Below, piece by piece: positions 12,267-25,500 of a stretch of DNA of 64,000 nt. The position numbers were made by a program, and so were the translations under genes. The DNA lies in contig JAJVDF010000003.1 in the NCBI GenBank assembly GCA_022410635.1, positions 6,435,207-6,499,206 on the forward strand, given 5' to 3'. The notes under the pieces are model-generated. The model was not told where the DNA came from and made no database searches. It was given only the letters and a program-made list of their open reading frames with translations. The number at the start of each line of letters is the position of its first letter. The first letter of the stretch is position 1. This DNA comes from Tretioscincus oriximinensis (taxonomy: Eukaryota; Chordata; Lepidosauria; Squamata; Gymnophthalmidae).

Positions 12267-14690
12267 AAACATGCAAATCTAGAGGGCTGGTTTCCTTTTT
12301 AAAAGTTTCATCTAACCTTACTTTTTCTTTAAATTACATAGATTTGCTTTTTTGAATAAAATCCAGCATCACTAACAAAATTTGGAAAGCACAATTCACC
12401 CACACGCTGTATATCTGGGCAAAGTGTGCAAAGGATCATGGGAGAAGCAATGCAGAGAATCTGAATAGAAACTGATCTCCAAGTTTTCCTCCAGGCCATT
12501 AAAAGTTCAGTTTTCTGTTTCTTGAACTAAGCATCTTCCTTATAATTTTCCTCTCTTGCGTGATGACCTTGTGAAGATCACCAGCATTTCTTCTGCCTGT
12601 TTGGGATTTCTGCTTGGTCAGCACATCAAACCAGCTGAGTCAAACATCCAAACACATGTGATGGGAAGTTATTAGAGGAGGAAGCTACTGCATATGAAAA
12701 TGAGGCTGAAAGGCTACAGTCTACATCGCCTCTGCGCTAGCTACGTTAGGGGTTCCCCCTGGGCTATATCATGGAACAGGGACCTGCCGTTTGCATGCTA
12801 GACTATTGTATGTCAAGCCCTAAATGTGAATGGCCAATCCCTATTCTGTGATCTAACTCAGAATAAGGCTCAGTGCAAAGTTGCCTAAAGGATATTTGTT
12901 GGATTTCTGATGAGCCATGAGACTATAGCTTTATTCATTCTTTTTTAAAAAATGTATAAATCTTTTTATGGTTTAATATCTTACAAGTAATTCAAAACTC
13001 TTCTGTACAATAATACCTAATTAATATTAACTGGAGAGAGCATTAGAGAGTTTCTTGGACCAAAAGAAATAATGGGCAGGACAAATCTTAAAGCTGAAAC
13101 TCAGAAATTTTGTGCACAGGCAAAGACCCTGGGAAAGATGGAAGGCAGAAGGAGAAATGCATAGCTGAGGGTGAGATGGATAAAGTGTCATGTAAACCTG
13201 AGTTCGTTCATGGCCTGGTGGGATCCATGAAGTCATAGTTTTCTTCCTGGTTTAGTCCAGTTCTCCAGGAAAACTGAGTCCTGTCACCATCTATAAAATA
13301 ATTTTAAGCTCAGCTTTTATGTTGATTAGCCTTATTTGTTTTATTTTATATACAACTTCATTTCTTGTTGCATTAATATCTTGTTACCAAATTGCTATAA
13401 ATCACTCTAGATGATGCTTGATTCTGTGGCACTTGGATGTCCTAGTTCAGCACAGATATTTTATTATTTGCAGGCTATGCAAACCACTGTTGTAGTTCAT
13501 ACAGCATTTGTTGCTTTGTATGCTCCCCAGGGAAGTTAGCAGTGCCTTACTCAATCATGTATACAGTAAGTTTTAATCCAGTTTCAGTCCACTTTCAGAA
13601 TCAGATAATATATCAGCAAATTAATTTCCTTTCCACTTAATTAGAGTAATTTTAATGTTGAAAGAAAAGAGCTCAACATTTTCCTGATGTGTTATTCTGA
13701 AAGTGGGCTGAAAGTAAATTAAAACTTATCTGTGGATGTAATACATTCACTCTGGAGGCTTTTTGCACTTACCTTCAGACAATGGTTGCTAATAACATTT
13801 TCTGCTCACTAGTTGGGAGGAATGTTTCCTGCATATCCCACTCTGCAGGCTGTATTCTAGCTGTTCTGTGTACTGGATGTCTGGATGTCCCATACCTCAC
13901 TGCAATTGGATGGAAGCTTGTCACCAACAGAACACAGAAACTCTGGAATACAGCATTGCACTTCCTGCAGGAATATTTGTGGTCTAACTAAAAGCAGTCC
14001 AGGCAAAGTAAATTTAAGCATGCTTTTGAGCATTTGGGGAATTAGCTGGAGCTACATTGCATCCATCAGTTATGAATTGTCATCTGTTGGTCTTGGTTGC
14101 TAGGAAGTCACAAGGGGGAGTGGTGTGTGGCTTAGACGAGACACCCTGGGGGAAGTCTTTCTAGGGATGAATCACTTTGGCCTCTATAGGAAACCGGATA
14201 TTGGGTGTTATGGTATAGGCCTTTGGCCTAATCCAACTGGACCTCTCTTATCTTATCTCTGTAGCCCATTTAGGTGAAGGGTTATCCCTAACTCCAGAAC
14301 TGTATATATTCTGAAATTTGCATGACAGCAGCAACCAACCCCAAACCCTATGCTTCCCAGATACTTATGTAGACTAATGTCTGCTTTCCGATTAGCTCTT
14401 TCCTCTAAACAGATTAAATTCCTTGTAGGACATACTTGCTAAATCCTCTTCAATTTGTCACCAACATTCATGTTTGTACCCAAAACAGAAGCCACCCCTG
14501 TTCCCTCCCTAGATGCCTCCTTAAAGCTCAGAAGAGAATTTGGACAGAGAACAGATGACACTGCCTGGAACTTCCCCAAACTGGGGGCAATGATAAAGCC
14601 ACCCCAGTGAGGAAGCAAGACACAGCATTTTGCAAGCTCTGCTTGGTGTCTGGCAGGAACCGTGAACAAGTAAAGAAGCAAAGAGGTTTC
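12267..14690. other. intergenic, mostly unrecognised
   Basis: A GCCTTATTCTGGG-family MITE remnant is present at about 12765-12880. The rest is AT-rich with no recognisable gene. Confidence 0.4.
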
Positions 14691-14699
14691 TGTCTATGA

Positions 14700-14900
14700 G
14701 AGGGTAAGGTAGGCTTGTGCTATTTGGGTTGGGATCTGTGATCCTTGTAATTCATCTAAATACCAAGAGCAGGGAATTGCGAGCAGGAACAGTTTTCCCT
14801 TTTTCTGCATGAGATACCCAGAAGTAACTGATGGGCCATTAGGTGAGACACGAAGAATGCTGAATGGGCTCTGCCCCAATCCAGTAGGGCTGCTCTTGTC
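14700..14900 (+). mobile_element. CR1-type LINE 3' end, target of an L1 insertion
   Basis: CR1 3' UTR words (gggccattaggtgagacac, caatccagtagggctgctct) run up to 14900, where the L1 at 14901 begins. The last 29 bases recur with two mismatches at 16904-16932. Confidence 0.65.
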
Positions 14901-16903
14901 TTTTATATATATATATATATTTATTAACCCTTTTATACATATAAACATATAATCAAATATGTATTTCATCAACTTAGGACATTTTTTTCTTTGTTTCCTC
15001 CCCCCTTTCAATTATCTCACACACCTCCCTTTCAACCCCCTAATGGGTATTATCTTCTTATATTCTTATAGCTCTGGAATATTCCATATTCTGTATCAAA
15101 ACCTCTAAATACACTTGAAAACTTTTACATTGTATATATTAGTTGTAGTTTCAATTTCTTGTCCTGTTGTGTTATCTCTCTCATGAGATAATTTTTAACT
15201 TCTTCCCATTTTCCCTTTACGTTTCTTATTTTCTGCAAATTATTGTTACAATTGATCCTTGTTATCCTTATCTCTACTGCAACCTTATCCACGATATGGG
15301 CATACCATTTCCATTTGCTCCATTTTGATTTTGCTTTCCATCTACTTATCAATACAAGTTGTGCACAGGATATAAGGTCTTCTATTACTTTCCTAATTTC
15401 TATTGGGCTTATATTTTCTAGTTCCCCATTTTGTTAAACAATATTATGGACTTATTTAGCATTTTGTTAATTTTTTTTCTATAACCTTCCAGTATTTCTG
15501 TGTTTCTCCGCAGCCCCATAATAGATGGTTATAGTTCCCCTTGGTTCCGCACCCATGCCAACATAGATTTGATATATTTAGGTTCAATATTGACTTACTT
15601 GTATTAGAGTGAGGTGAAATCCATTAATAATTTTTGTTTTTCCTTCTTTAATATTGTTCATGTTTCTTTTTAATGTTTTGTATCATCTTGTCAATCTCAT
15701 GTGTCTGTACCATTATGTGATTTTCCCATTTCCTTTTTATTTCTGGTTTTATATCTATGTTATTTTCATTTAATACTTTATATAGCTCTGTACAATTTTA
15801 CTTTATTTGTTTAGTACTTTTCTTATTATTTTTTCTGGTTTGTCATCCGTTTTCCTTATGGCTTCTTTTGTTTCTCGTGTGTTGATAAAATTTATTATGG
15901 CCAAAGCTTGAAGCCAGTATCTGTTCCCTATATGGGTTATTATGTTTTGTAACATAAAGGGTTCTTTGTTCGCGTCATAAAGTTGTTCAATACTTATGAT
16001 TTCTTTTTCTCTTAGTTTATTAATTGCTACTTTCAAATTTTGTTCATTTGTTGTGTTAATGTTTGATATTAACTGCATTTTGTTTGTGTTTGTGGGAAAT
16101 ATTTTTGATTTTTTTGTTATTGAACTCAAAGATTTTGAAGGTTTTCTCCTTCTTCTTTCTATATTTCTTGGGTTTTTTTAAAAAATATTTTGGTGTCTTC
16201 TACTTGATTAATACTTCTTATTAGTTTTGCCATTTTTTATTTGAATATTGAATTTCAAATTAGTTTATTATATGGAATGCCTGGTGGTATTTATTTGGGT
16301 CAGGGATATCCCAGCCCCCTTGTTCTTCTGTGGCTAATAGCCAACTTTTTTTGAGTCTAAGTTTTCTGTTGTTATTTATCCATTTTGTAATTCTATTTGT
16401 CCATTCATTTAATTCCTTTTCTTTGGTTGGCTCTATTAATGTCTGAAATAAATAGATGATGTTTGGGATTAAGAACATTTTTATTGCTTTAATTTTGGCC
16501 AAGCGGCTCATAAATTTTGTTTTCCATTTCTTTAGTTGCTTTTCTAATTTATTCCAAACTTTAAAATAGTTTAATTTTACTGTCAAATTTGAATTTTTAT
16601 AGAGTCAGATCCCGAGATATTTCATTTTTCTCACACCTAATTTCAATCCTGTCAGTCCTCTGATTTCGATTGGTTTGTTTCATGGTGTATTATTAAACAT
16701 AATCTCTGATTTTTTTAAATGTTTACTTGTACACCTGAAATTTTCTGATATTCTTCCAAAGTTGCCATCATTTCTACTATCATTGTCTTGGGTTTATCTG
16801 AAATTATTAGTACATCATCCGCAAATAAATTTATTTTTGTCTCTATTATTTATTTTGAAACCTTCCCATCTCTGATTAGTTCGTATCATATTTGCTAGGG
16901 TTC
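14901..16903 (-). mobile_element. 5'-truncated L1 LINE tail
   Basis: Reverse-complement frames encode fragments of the L1 ORF2 end: FMSRLAKIKAIKMFLIPNII, EEQGGWDIPDPNKYHQAF, the Cys/His motif region CWHGCGTKG (near 15500-15560) and a terminal stretch WEEVKNYLMREI. Frameshifts and stops break it. A (TA)n tail at the left edge and 29-bp flanking duplications (14872-14900 and 16904-16932) mark a single retrotransposition event. Confidence 0.85.
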
Positions 16904-16939
16904 TGGCCCAATCCTGTAGGGCTGCTCTTGTCAAACACA

Positions 16940-17330
16940 GTCCTGGGATGCGAAAAATCTAGATCACACAAAGTTATTATTCCTCACTACGCTGGTCAGA
17001 TCAGTTGTAATGTCTTCAGTTCTGGGCTCCCCAATTGATAAACTGGAGCAAGTTCAACAGAGAACTGCAAAACTCCTGAGTGGTCTAGAAATCCAAAGTT
17101 CTAGTGGTGTTCAGTCTGCAAAAGAGAAGACTGAAAGGAGAATTGGTAGCTGTCTACAAATTTCTGAAGGGCTGTAATAGAGCAGAGGGAATTCATTGGC
17201 ATATGGAAGAACTAGAAGTAATGGGATGAAACTGTAAGAAAAGAGATACAATTTAGATATCAGAAAAAAGGTGGAATTTGTTGCCATATGTGATGGTGAG
17301 ATCTGCCCCACCATATCTTTCTTCCCTTGT
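16940..17330 (+). mobile_element. CR1-type LINE fragment
   Basis: Plus-strand decayed CR1 coding end: cactacgctggtcagatcag, ttcagttctgggctcccc and gagaattggtagctgtctac correspond to the L-R-P-x-L-E-Y and G-D-L-x-x-V-Y-K regions of the RT ORF. Confidence 0.65.
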
Positions 17331-18460
17331 TTCTTATTATATTAATTTGGTTGCTACTTGTTTTGTTTTTAATTTTGTGTTTTTATCTTGTACTTTATAT
17401 GCTTTGTACAGTGCTAAGTACACAGTTAACACTATATAAATAAAGTAATAATAATGATATAATCAGTCATGCCTTGAGCAGGAACTTGGACCCTATAAAC
17501 TTGGAGATCCTTGCCTACTTTAGAATTATGATTCTGTTTTCTTATGTTTTCTCAAGTGTGCCACTACTTCAAATCTCTCAGCTGTCATTGCTCTTGCTGA
17601 GGTTCTTACATACTGCCCTTTGCATAAAAACGCTTACAGCAATTATTTGTTTACCCATCCTGTACCTGAGAGTCTTAAGGCAGTTAACCATAAAAATAAG
17701 ACTATAAAATTAACATTGTAAAATAACACCTGAATGTGGGGAAGGGAAAATTGTTTCTTCAATCAAAGGTTGAAGAGATTTTCTGAATGAATACAGTACA
17801 CCTTGATTCATCTAGAATCATCAAAAGCAGATATAAAAATCTAATATCAGATTTAAATGATTAAAGGGAAAGGAAAGGAAGGATTCTTATTTTAGTTATT
17901 CAGTGAATTAGTGCTTTTAAAAAAAACACCTCTGTATTTACTTGTGTATTTCATTTTAGCCCACTTTGCATTTGAAGATCGCAGAGCAGATTACAGTAAT
18001 TAAAAACAAAATATACATTGTATAAGTTATGCATTATAAGTATTGCATTTTTTAAAAAAATCTTCCCTTGACACCTGGCACCTGTTCTTAAAAATGTCTT
18101 GCTATCCGAACAGACTGTCTCTCTTTAAGCTGCTAACTTTTGGACCATCTTCAATTTATCTGGTTTAATCCACTTTTTCCTAGATTAAAGCCCATTTCTT
18201 GGGACTGAAAATGAACTAAAGAAGGACCATAGCACAATTGTTGTTTCTCGCATCTGATGAACAATATAAGGTTAAACCAATTTTATTTAAATTTACCAAC
18301 ACATTTTCAGTTTTGAAGCAATGTTTGTTTTTGCTGTTGTATATTTTCTTTTGTTTTACTCCTCTTTAAGTGCATCAATGCATTTATACTTTATAAAGTA
18401 CAATAGATTTCCAAGAAATAGCTGCGTTAGTATGGTTCCAGCAAATTATGCACTTTAGAA
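17331..18460. other. intergenic, nothing recognised except a retroposon tail remnant
   Basis: AT-rich. Around 17600-17720 there is a remnant of a minus-strand retroposon tail (acccatcctgtacctgagag then agttaaccataaaaataaga). No gene. Confidence 0.4.
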
Positions 18461-18467
18461 ACACAAG

Positions 18468-18783
18468 AGAAGAAGAAGAAGATGAAGAAAAAGAACTCGG
18501 TTCTTATACCCCGCTTTTCTCACCTTATAAAGGGACTGAAAGCGGCTTACAAGGGTATTTTGTCTGAAGCTCACATTTTATCTTCCTCACTAGGCTATGG
18601 TAGTTCTCAAGTATCTACAGTCAGTTGCAATTTCTTGCACTTCTTGCTTTTGAATAGCTGGGTTGGCTAGAGCTACAGGCTAATAGAAGGTACTCACCCC
18701 TCCCACTTCTGACACAGGGTTTCGAAACCTGATCTCCCAGATGAGAGATGGTTTCCTTAGCGACTGAGCCATCTGTGCCTGCT
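18468..18783 (-). repeat. tRNA-derived SINE, minus strand
   Basis: Full body in reverse: GAAGAA tail at 18468-18500, ataccccgcttttctcacct, and the tRNA-like head gcgactgagccatctgtgcc at the right edge (A-box region of the 'gctcagtcgc' type). Confidence 0.85.
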
Positions 18784-19459
18784 AAGACATAGGATAGGCA
18801 ACGTGAGCTTTCGTAGTAAAGTCTGAAGAAGTAGACTGGACTACAAAGGTTCATGCCACCTCTCCTATTTCTTGTTAATCTCCGACGTGCTACAAGACCC
18901 CCTTGCTCGCTCGCTCTGGTCCTTAGAAGGTCTTAAAATTGGGTAAACTGAACCGCAGGTGAACAGCAGTCCATGATAAAGTACATCTTGTCATTATTTA
19001 TTCAATAAAAACTAGAGCAAAATGCAGAAGCAGAGTGTGTGAAAGTCCACCCTTTCTTCTTCCATAGGAATTAAGAGAGCAAGTACATAAAAACTCCTTC
19101 TGCCAAGCAAATGCCCTTGTTTGATTGATCAATAAGCAGAAATTTTGGCATTTTGCTGGTTTGGAGCATTCAGACATGTGTTAACATAAAGCCAGGAAAG
19201 AAACACAACAGCATTTATCAGAAGAAGCAACTGTTGCTGCCCATCAATCTGAGAAGGGGTATAAGGTATTTCCAAACTATCTCCATGACCCCAAATGGCT
19301 AATCTGTAACTCACTGTAGTTACAATCAGTCCAGGATATTGCCCTTGTTGGTAGGGAATAAAGCAACTAGGAGACCCTTCAATTTGAAAGAAGTAATAGA
19401 TTCCTTGTCCCCACCCTTCTGTCACCATTGAGTCTAACTTAGGACTGATTTCCTTTCCT
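18784..19459. other. region immediately upstream of SIGLEC1
   Basis: 18784-18910 is an interspersed-repeat copy. The remaining 550 bases, where a promoter or leader exon might lie, show no TATA box, CpG cluster or repeat that I recognise. Confidence 0.35.
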
Positions 19460-19495
19460 AGGATTGTGCTGCTGGAGTAACCAGTGAGAAGCACC
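19460..19495 (+). other. SIGLEC1: possible 5' UTR splice acceptor and leader of SIGLEC1
   Basis: A pyrimidine-rich run ending in TTTCCTAG (AG at 19460-19461) lies 34 nt before the start codon. It could be the acceptor of an untranslated leader exon, with the first exon further upstream. No TATA box or CpG island is visible nearby, so the transcription start cannot be placed. Confidence 0.3.
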
Positions 19496-19547
19496 ATGAT
19501 GTTTCTGTTCCTGCTCCTTCTGGGATTGGTTAATTTCATCATTCAAG
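19496..19547 (+). CDS. SIGLEC1: SIGLEC1 exon 1: signal peptide
   Basis: Two adjacent ATGs (19496 and 19499) open a strongly hydrophobic stretch, [17 protein letters not shown], a good secretion signal. An A at -3 gives acceptable initiation context; I chose the first ATG. The exon ends after one base of the next codon (phase 1) at CAAG/GTACAT, a weaker donor than those downstream. The next exon completes an Ala codon and leads to the mature N-terminus. Confidence 0.82.
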
Positions 19548-22500
19548 GTACATTCATTACAAAATGAAGGCTGTGTCCTAGCAATAAAAATAATGCAATG
19601 CAGAAACAATCCCTGTGTTAGCATATATGTAAAAAGAGCCCTTGTGCTGGTACCTGTGTAAAAAAGACTGGGAAAAGAGTGGGGGAAAGCAGAATAAATG
19701 GGCTCTTTCTGCATTAAGCCTTATTCTGAGCTTTATCTTGGATATAGGGCTGTACACTAGTGTAGACTACTTGCCATATTCCACTATACTGGCATGTGGG
19801 TGGCCAAGTCCTATTCAAAGCAGATGGAACTCTGGCCCTTTCCGCATGTCTTATTCTAGGCTCTGACTTGGAACAGAGGCCTAAACTCTGCATGGTGTAT
19901 ATAGACTATGGCAGGCCTATGTAGTCATAACCCAAAATAAGACTGAAATTGCCAGGTAAAGCACTGGACAGTGAGTGGATTTGCGCTGTGGTTGTGGAAG
20001 AGTAAAAGGTACATAACTAGAATGCTACATTTGCATTGCTAATTGCCACATTAAAAAAAATACCACAATCCTCTCAAAAGCATCCACAAATTTATTTTAA
20101 TCTTACATTTGTGTTTGCATTTAGAAACTAGGGCCTAGTCCAAGCAAATCTATCTGGGATGGTTTAGTGAAACCTGCATTGAACAGGGGGTTGGACCTGG
20201 TGAACTTGGAGGTCCCTTCCAACTCTATGATTCTATGAAATGTCAGGAAAGGTTGCTAAGTATTTGACTATTTCCCAACCACTTCAAAAACCACCTTTAA
20301 ATATGCCTTAAATGTAAACTTTATGTGATCAATTTAAACATTGCCCACACAAGATTAAGTTCAAGGTGTGTTTTCTGGAAAGTGCAAATGCTTTATACCA
20401 GGCCTTCATCATGACATATGACATGTTTTTATCAAGTTGCAGTAAGGAGGGGTGTCAGGTTACCATCACAATCCCTGTACAGGTAAAACCCCATTATAAC
20501 AAATGCCAAGAGGTTGGGTGGATTTGTTCTTTATAATGAAATTTTGTTATAATGTAACCCATTGTAACCAACATTACTTTTATGGGCATGCCACCAAGAC
20601 TTTCAGATTTGTTTGTTATACCACGAATTTTGTTGTGTCGGGATTCTTTATAACAGGGCTTCACTTACATCTCCTGTACACCTGTTGCTACTGTTGGTTG
20701 TAGTGACCTATAGAAGGGAATAAGACTGTGCCTGATTATATCAGTTCCTACTGGGGTTGGTGCTATAATAGGAAAGCTGCCTTGCGGGTAGCTGGCTGCT
20801 CACTGCAGGGATACTGAACAGACCAGCTCCTTCTCTCAAAGTATGAACAGAAAGGTCTAGTCCAGGTGGGAGTGCTCATCAGAGATTGCTTCAAACTGGA
20901 AATTATGAAGCCACTCAGAGGGACATTTACCTGTTTGTCAAGGGGTCTCACTATTCAGGGAACTTACTTGAACCCCGATGCAATTCTTCATGTATCAGTT
21001 CACATCTACTAGTTATACCCCATAAGAACTGTCCTACACTGTTTGCTGGCTCCTTTTATTCTTCCTTCAGCTGCATCTGAGAGCCAGTTTGGTGCAGTGA
21101 TTAGAGTGTTGGACTCCCCCTCTGATAGTCTCCCGGTTTGATTCCACACTCCTTCATGAAGGCAGCTCGGCAACCAGTCACAGTTCTTTAGAACTTTCTC
21201 AGCTCCACCTACTTCACAGGGTGTCTGTTGTGGAGAAAGCCACAAAAGCTATGGGCGCCATTCTTTGGTGAAGAGGACGTTATAAATAAACATCTTCATT
21301 ATCTTCTTGTCTTATTGTAGCCTTAGCTTCTTGGAGCGTCACTTACCCCGAAAACCTGCGGAGTGTCAAGAGCTCCTGTGCTTTGATCCCGTGCAGTTTC
21401 ACGTACCCCAGTGATGTGATCGTCTCTAATGGAATCACAGCCATCTGGTACAGAGGTCTCCATGATCAGCGTATTGTGGTTTACAATTCTGCAGCTCCAG
21501 AGAGTACTGATGCCAACTTTCGGGAGCGCACAAAACTTCTGGGTGATATTCTCAGCCGGAACTGCACCCTGCTCTTACAACATGTGACAACAGAAGACAG
21601 TGGCACGTACTTCTTCCGGTTTGAGATCAGTGAAGGAAACCGCTGGTCCGATATGAAGGGAGTACAGCTGACTATTATTGGTAAATGTACCTTTCCATTA
21701 ATAATCAAACTAAATAGTCATTTTAGTCTGAATCAGAATCTCTAGCAAACAAGGCTCATAGTATCTTAAACACTAATGAGGAAAAGTTGGTAGCTTGAGC
21801 TTTTATAGATAAGCCTATTTCTTCAGATTCTACGAACAAGTGCCTAAGAAAAGACTATACAGGGTGCTTCAAAAAAATGTATACACACTTTGAACTTCTG
21901 TAGAAAATTTATTTACTGTTCTACAATGTTAAATTTCAGGATTTCCCGATTTGAACAGTATTAACATTTGTTATTTATGTTTTATTTACATTGGACTTTA
22001 AGCTTTCTAATTTTCTGAAATTTAACTTTGTAGAACAGTAAATAAATTTTCTATGGAAGTTCACAGTGTGTATACATTTTTTGAAGCACCCTGTATATAG
22101 CAAGCTGTAATCCTAAATATTTTTTATTTATTTTTATTTATTTAGTTAGTTTGTTAGTTTGTTAGTTCGTTAGTTCGTTCGTTGCACTTAAATCCTGCCC
22201 CATACCTGAAGGACTCAGGCCAGTTAACAATAAAAGCAAAATCAATTTGTTAATACATAATGGCATTAGGAATGCAAATAAAAGTAGGTGTGACGGTCTG
22301 CATCAGATTTTCTAGCAAGGGGGTCTCGTAGATTAATGAGGAATAATTGGTAGTGTGAGCTTTCATAGATAAGCACCTAGGGACAGATTGCATATAGCAA
22401 GCTGAAGAGAAGTAGAAATACACCTTTAGAGACTGGTGAGCTTTAGAACCCAGAGTACAGCAGCAGTCCTTTTGGCAGCCCTCAAACAAGATCTTCCATA

Positions 22501-25500
22501 GTCTACATTGGCTGTTATTCTGAGATATAGCCCAGAATAAGGCTCAGTGTGGAAAGGACCAAAGATTCATTTGATTGGAATAGGATTTGGCTATTCACAT
22601 ACCAACGTTGAACCCAGACCAAGACTCAGTATGGAAGGGGGCATGTGGAATGGGACAGCAAACACTCCAGTACTGCAATACTGATGAAACCTTTTCTATC
22701 TGCTGTTTATTTTTATTCGTATTTCATAGTTGCATGTGCTTTTATAAACTACTTCTTCCGAACCATGCAGTAAATAAATATTTAGGGACAGAGTATTTAT
22801 AGCGCTTTGTGTTCCTAATACCAATGGAAATGCAAAGAGGTTTGGTGATAAGGTGTCAAGTTTGTATAATGAGGGTAAAAAAGGCTTTATGTGTGACAGA
22901 AAGGGTAAAATTGTTAGGGTTTTGCAATATAAGAGGATCCTGCTTGGCAACCAGGAAAGATTTATGTATGAAGGGAGGTACAAACCTGTCAGAGTGTAGC
23001 AATGTAAGGAAAACTGTTATCTAACTTGTCTTGCTAGAAATTCTGATCCCAACATGGCTTCTTCTTAAATAATATTTTTGTTGTGGTTTGTAATATTTGC
23101 AAACTACCTTGAAACCATCGTGTTCTAAATGAATAAACGCAGCATGCAATATCCTCTAGTCCAGAGTTTTAAGCCTGCTGATCTGTGTTGCTCCGGCAGA
23201 TAAACCTGATGCTCCGACCATCACTTCCCCAGAAGAGGTGTCCGAGGGGGTGCCGGTAGATTACAGTTGTGCCAGTCCTTATGTCTGTTCCTACAGCAAC
23301 ATCTCCCTTCAGTGGCTTGGCTACAATGCAAAAACCTCTCTTGTGTCTGATATGGTTCAAATGGATACAGACCATGTGTTCAGGAAGCAGAAACTTAGCA
23401 CTGTCTTCTCCTGGCTGGATCACAAGCGAATTCTGAGCTGTGTGGTATCTGTTGGGAAGCAAAGTGTTCCAAGGGAAATCACACTCAAAGTGAAACGTGA
23501 GTACACATCGAAAAGCACAGTAATGCTAGAAAGACATCTTCTATGCATCATTGTTGGGTTTATGGCTGCCCTGATGGGGAATTGTATGCAAAGTTAGGTG
23601 AAAAATCTCTTTCTGTGTTGTACGGCACTAGAACTAAGGGATGCCCTAAGGACAGTTTTGCATATATCCAACTTAGGCTGTGAGCACACAACAAAAACTA
23701 ACCTGAATGTTGACCCCACGTTCTAAAAGCAAATGCATCCAGAAGAGATCTGCAAAAGGAAAGGAATGTCTTATTGCAGATATTTTCTGACTGCATGGCG
23801 AAATTCCAGCATCCTCGGTTTGTCACGCCCTCGTGAGGAGATGAGCAGCATGAGAAGATGCTATGCAAGAGGACCAGGATCACAGCTGGTTAGGCACGCA
23901 CAGCTCAATCTTCTGGATATGTCTCGTCATCCTTGTGCCAGCTCCATGTGGATCCAGGGAAAAGGGTATTCCCCTCTTTCCCCCAGCAAAATCCGCAATT
24001 GCTTTTAGATTGTGGATTTAATTCACTTTCCCACTTTAATCCACTTTAATCAAAGCATATTGGCTTCATCCTAATTAACTGCAGCTGCACACGTTTTTAT
24101 TATACAGAAGTGGAGCAACATGTGCTGCTGTGCAAATGCCAAACTATTGTTGCACATACCATTGCAATCACACGCTCCATCCATTCATTTTGGCAATGCC
24201 TTCAAAGCCATCTATGAAGTTCAGCACTTCATAGCCCTTCACAGGCACTTCTGGAGCTGTCCTCAAAACAGTGGTGAATTTCAGAGATACCTGCAAAACT
24301 ATGTTTTTGAAGTCCAGCAAAGGAGCTAGCAGCACTTTGAGACTAACTTGAGAAAAGTGGACACGTGTACTTCTTCAGATGCTGCTTTGTTTTTGAAAGT
24401 ACCCCAGCTTCAAGCTGCTGCAACAGTGTCATTTCTGCTTGACCCTCACTTATCTGTATTATATACAAAAGTGCTAAAGCATTTTTAGTAGCATGATTAC
24501 TTATGTAGGGTGGATTGATGTGCTCTACTTGTAATGCATTTAACAGGTTGTAGCACTGTTCCCACGTAGACACTATAAAAGATTGTATTGAGCCTTTGCA
24601 AACAGGTCTGTGGGCAGGAGAGGAAGGTTTCCTTCACCCAGAGGATCATCGACATATGGAAAATGGAGGCAGCAATCAGCGTGAATGGCTTTAGGAAAAG
24701 ATAGACAAATGCATGAATGTCAGGTACATCAATGGATGCCAGGGCATCCCTCCAGGTTGGAGAGAACAATCAGGATATCTCTGGAGGCCCTTTACAGGGA
24801 GTTGAGAGCAGGTGAAGATTTTGCCTTTATTATCTAGTTGGGAAGCCCAGAAGCAATGGGTTGGTCTCTGTGTGAAACAAGAAGCTAGACTAGATGGGCT
24901 GTGCCCTGATTCAGCAGGACTCCTTTTAGGTTATTATCAGAATAGTTCAGTCTAGATAGCCATATGTAGACTATGACAGGCCCCATTTGGCTCATCCACT
25001 TGCCAATGTAGACTATGGCAGGCCCTGAATGGCATGTAGATGGAAAATTCCTATTCCAAGAGTTGAAAACAGGCACGGATAGCTCAGTCGCTTAGGAATT
25101 CGTCTCTCACCTGGGAGGCTGGGTTTCGAAGCCCTGTGTGGGACGTGGGGAGGGGTGAGCATCTCCCACTAGCCTGTAGCTCTAGCCAACCCAGCTATTC
25201 GAAAGCATGAACTGCAAGAAATTGCGACTGACTGCAAGTATGCAAGCATGGGAACACCATAGCCTGGTGGGGAAGATAGAATGTCAGCCTTCGGGCAAAA
25301 TATATCCTTGTAAGCCGCTTTGAGTCCCTTTGAAAGGTGAGAAAAGCGGGGTATAAGAACCAAGTTCTTCTTCTGCTTCTGCTTCTTCTGCTTCTTCTGC
25401 TTCTTCTGCTTCTTCTGCTTCTTCTGCTTCTTCTTCTGCTTCTTCTGCTTCTTCTGCTTCTGCTTGAAATGCACAGGAGCAGTTTAGGAGCCATTGAGTG

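Noticed and set aside
1..19459. Upstream neighbour gene such as HSPA12B, expected from mammalian gene order
   Set aside because: I looked for HSP70-like exons on either strand and recognised none; the neighbour, if conserved, lies outside the window.
19129..19542. 137-residue minus-strand frame over the SIGLEC1 start
   Set aside because: It is antisense to the signal-peptide exon and has no domain or splice support.
23238..23597. Open frames that run past exon donors into introns (here domain 2, similarly for most Ig exons)
   Set aside because: Each crosses a strong GT donor, and only splicing there keeps phase 1 joining to the next Ig exon.
25071..25145. tRNA gene at the head of the second SINE family
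   Set aside because: The same head recurs at 18.8 and 49.3 kb joined to the same non-tRNA body and CTT tail.
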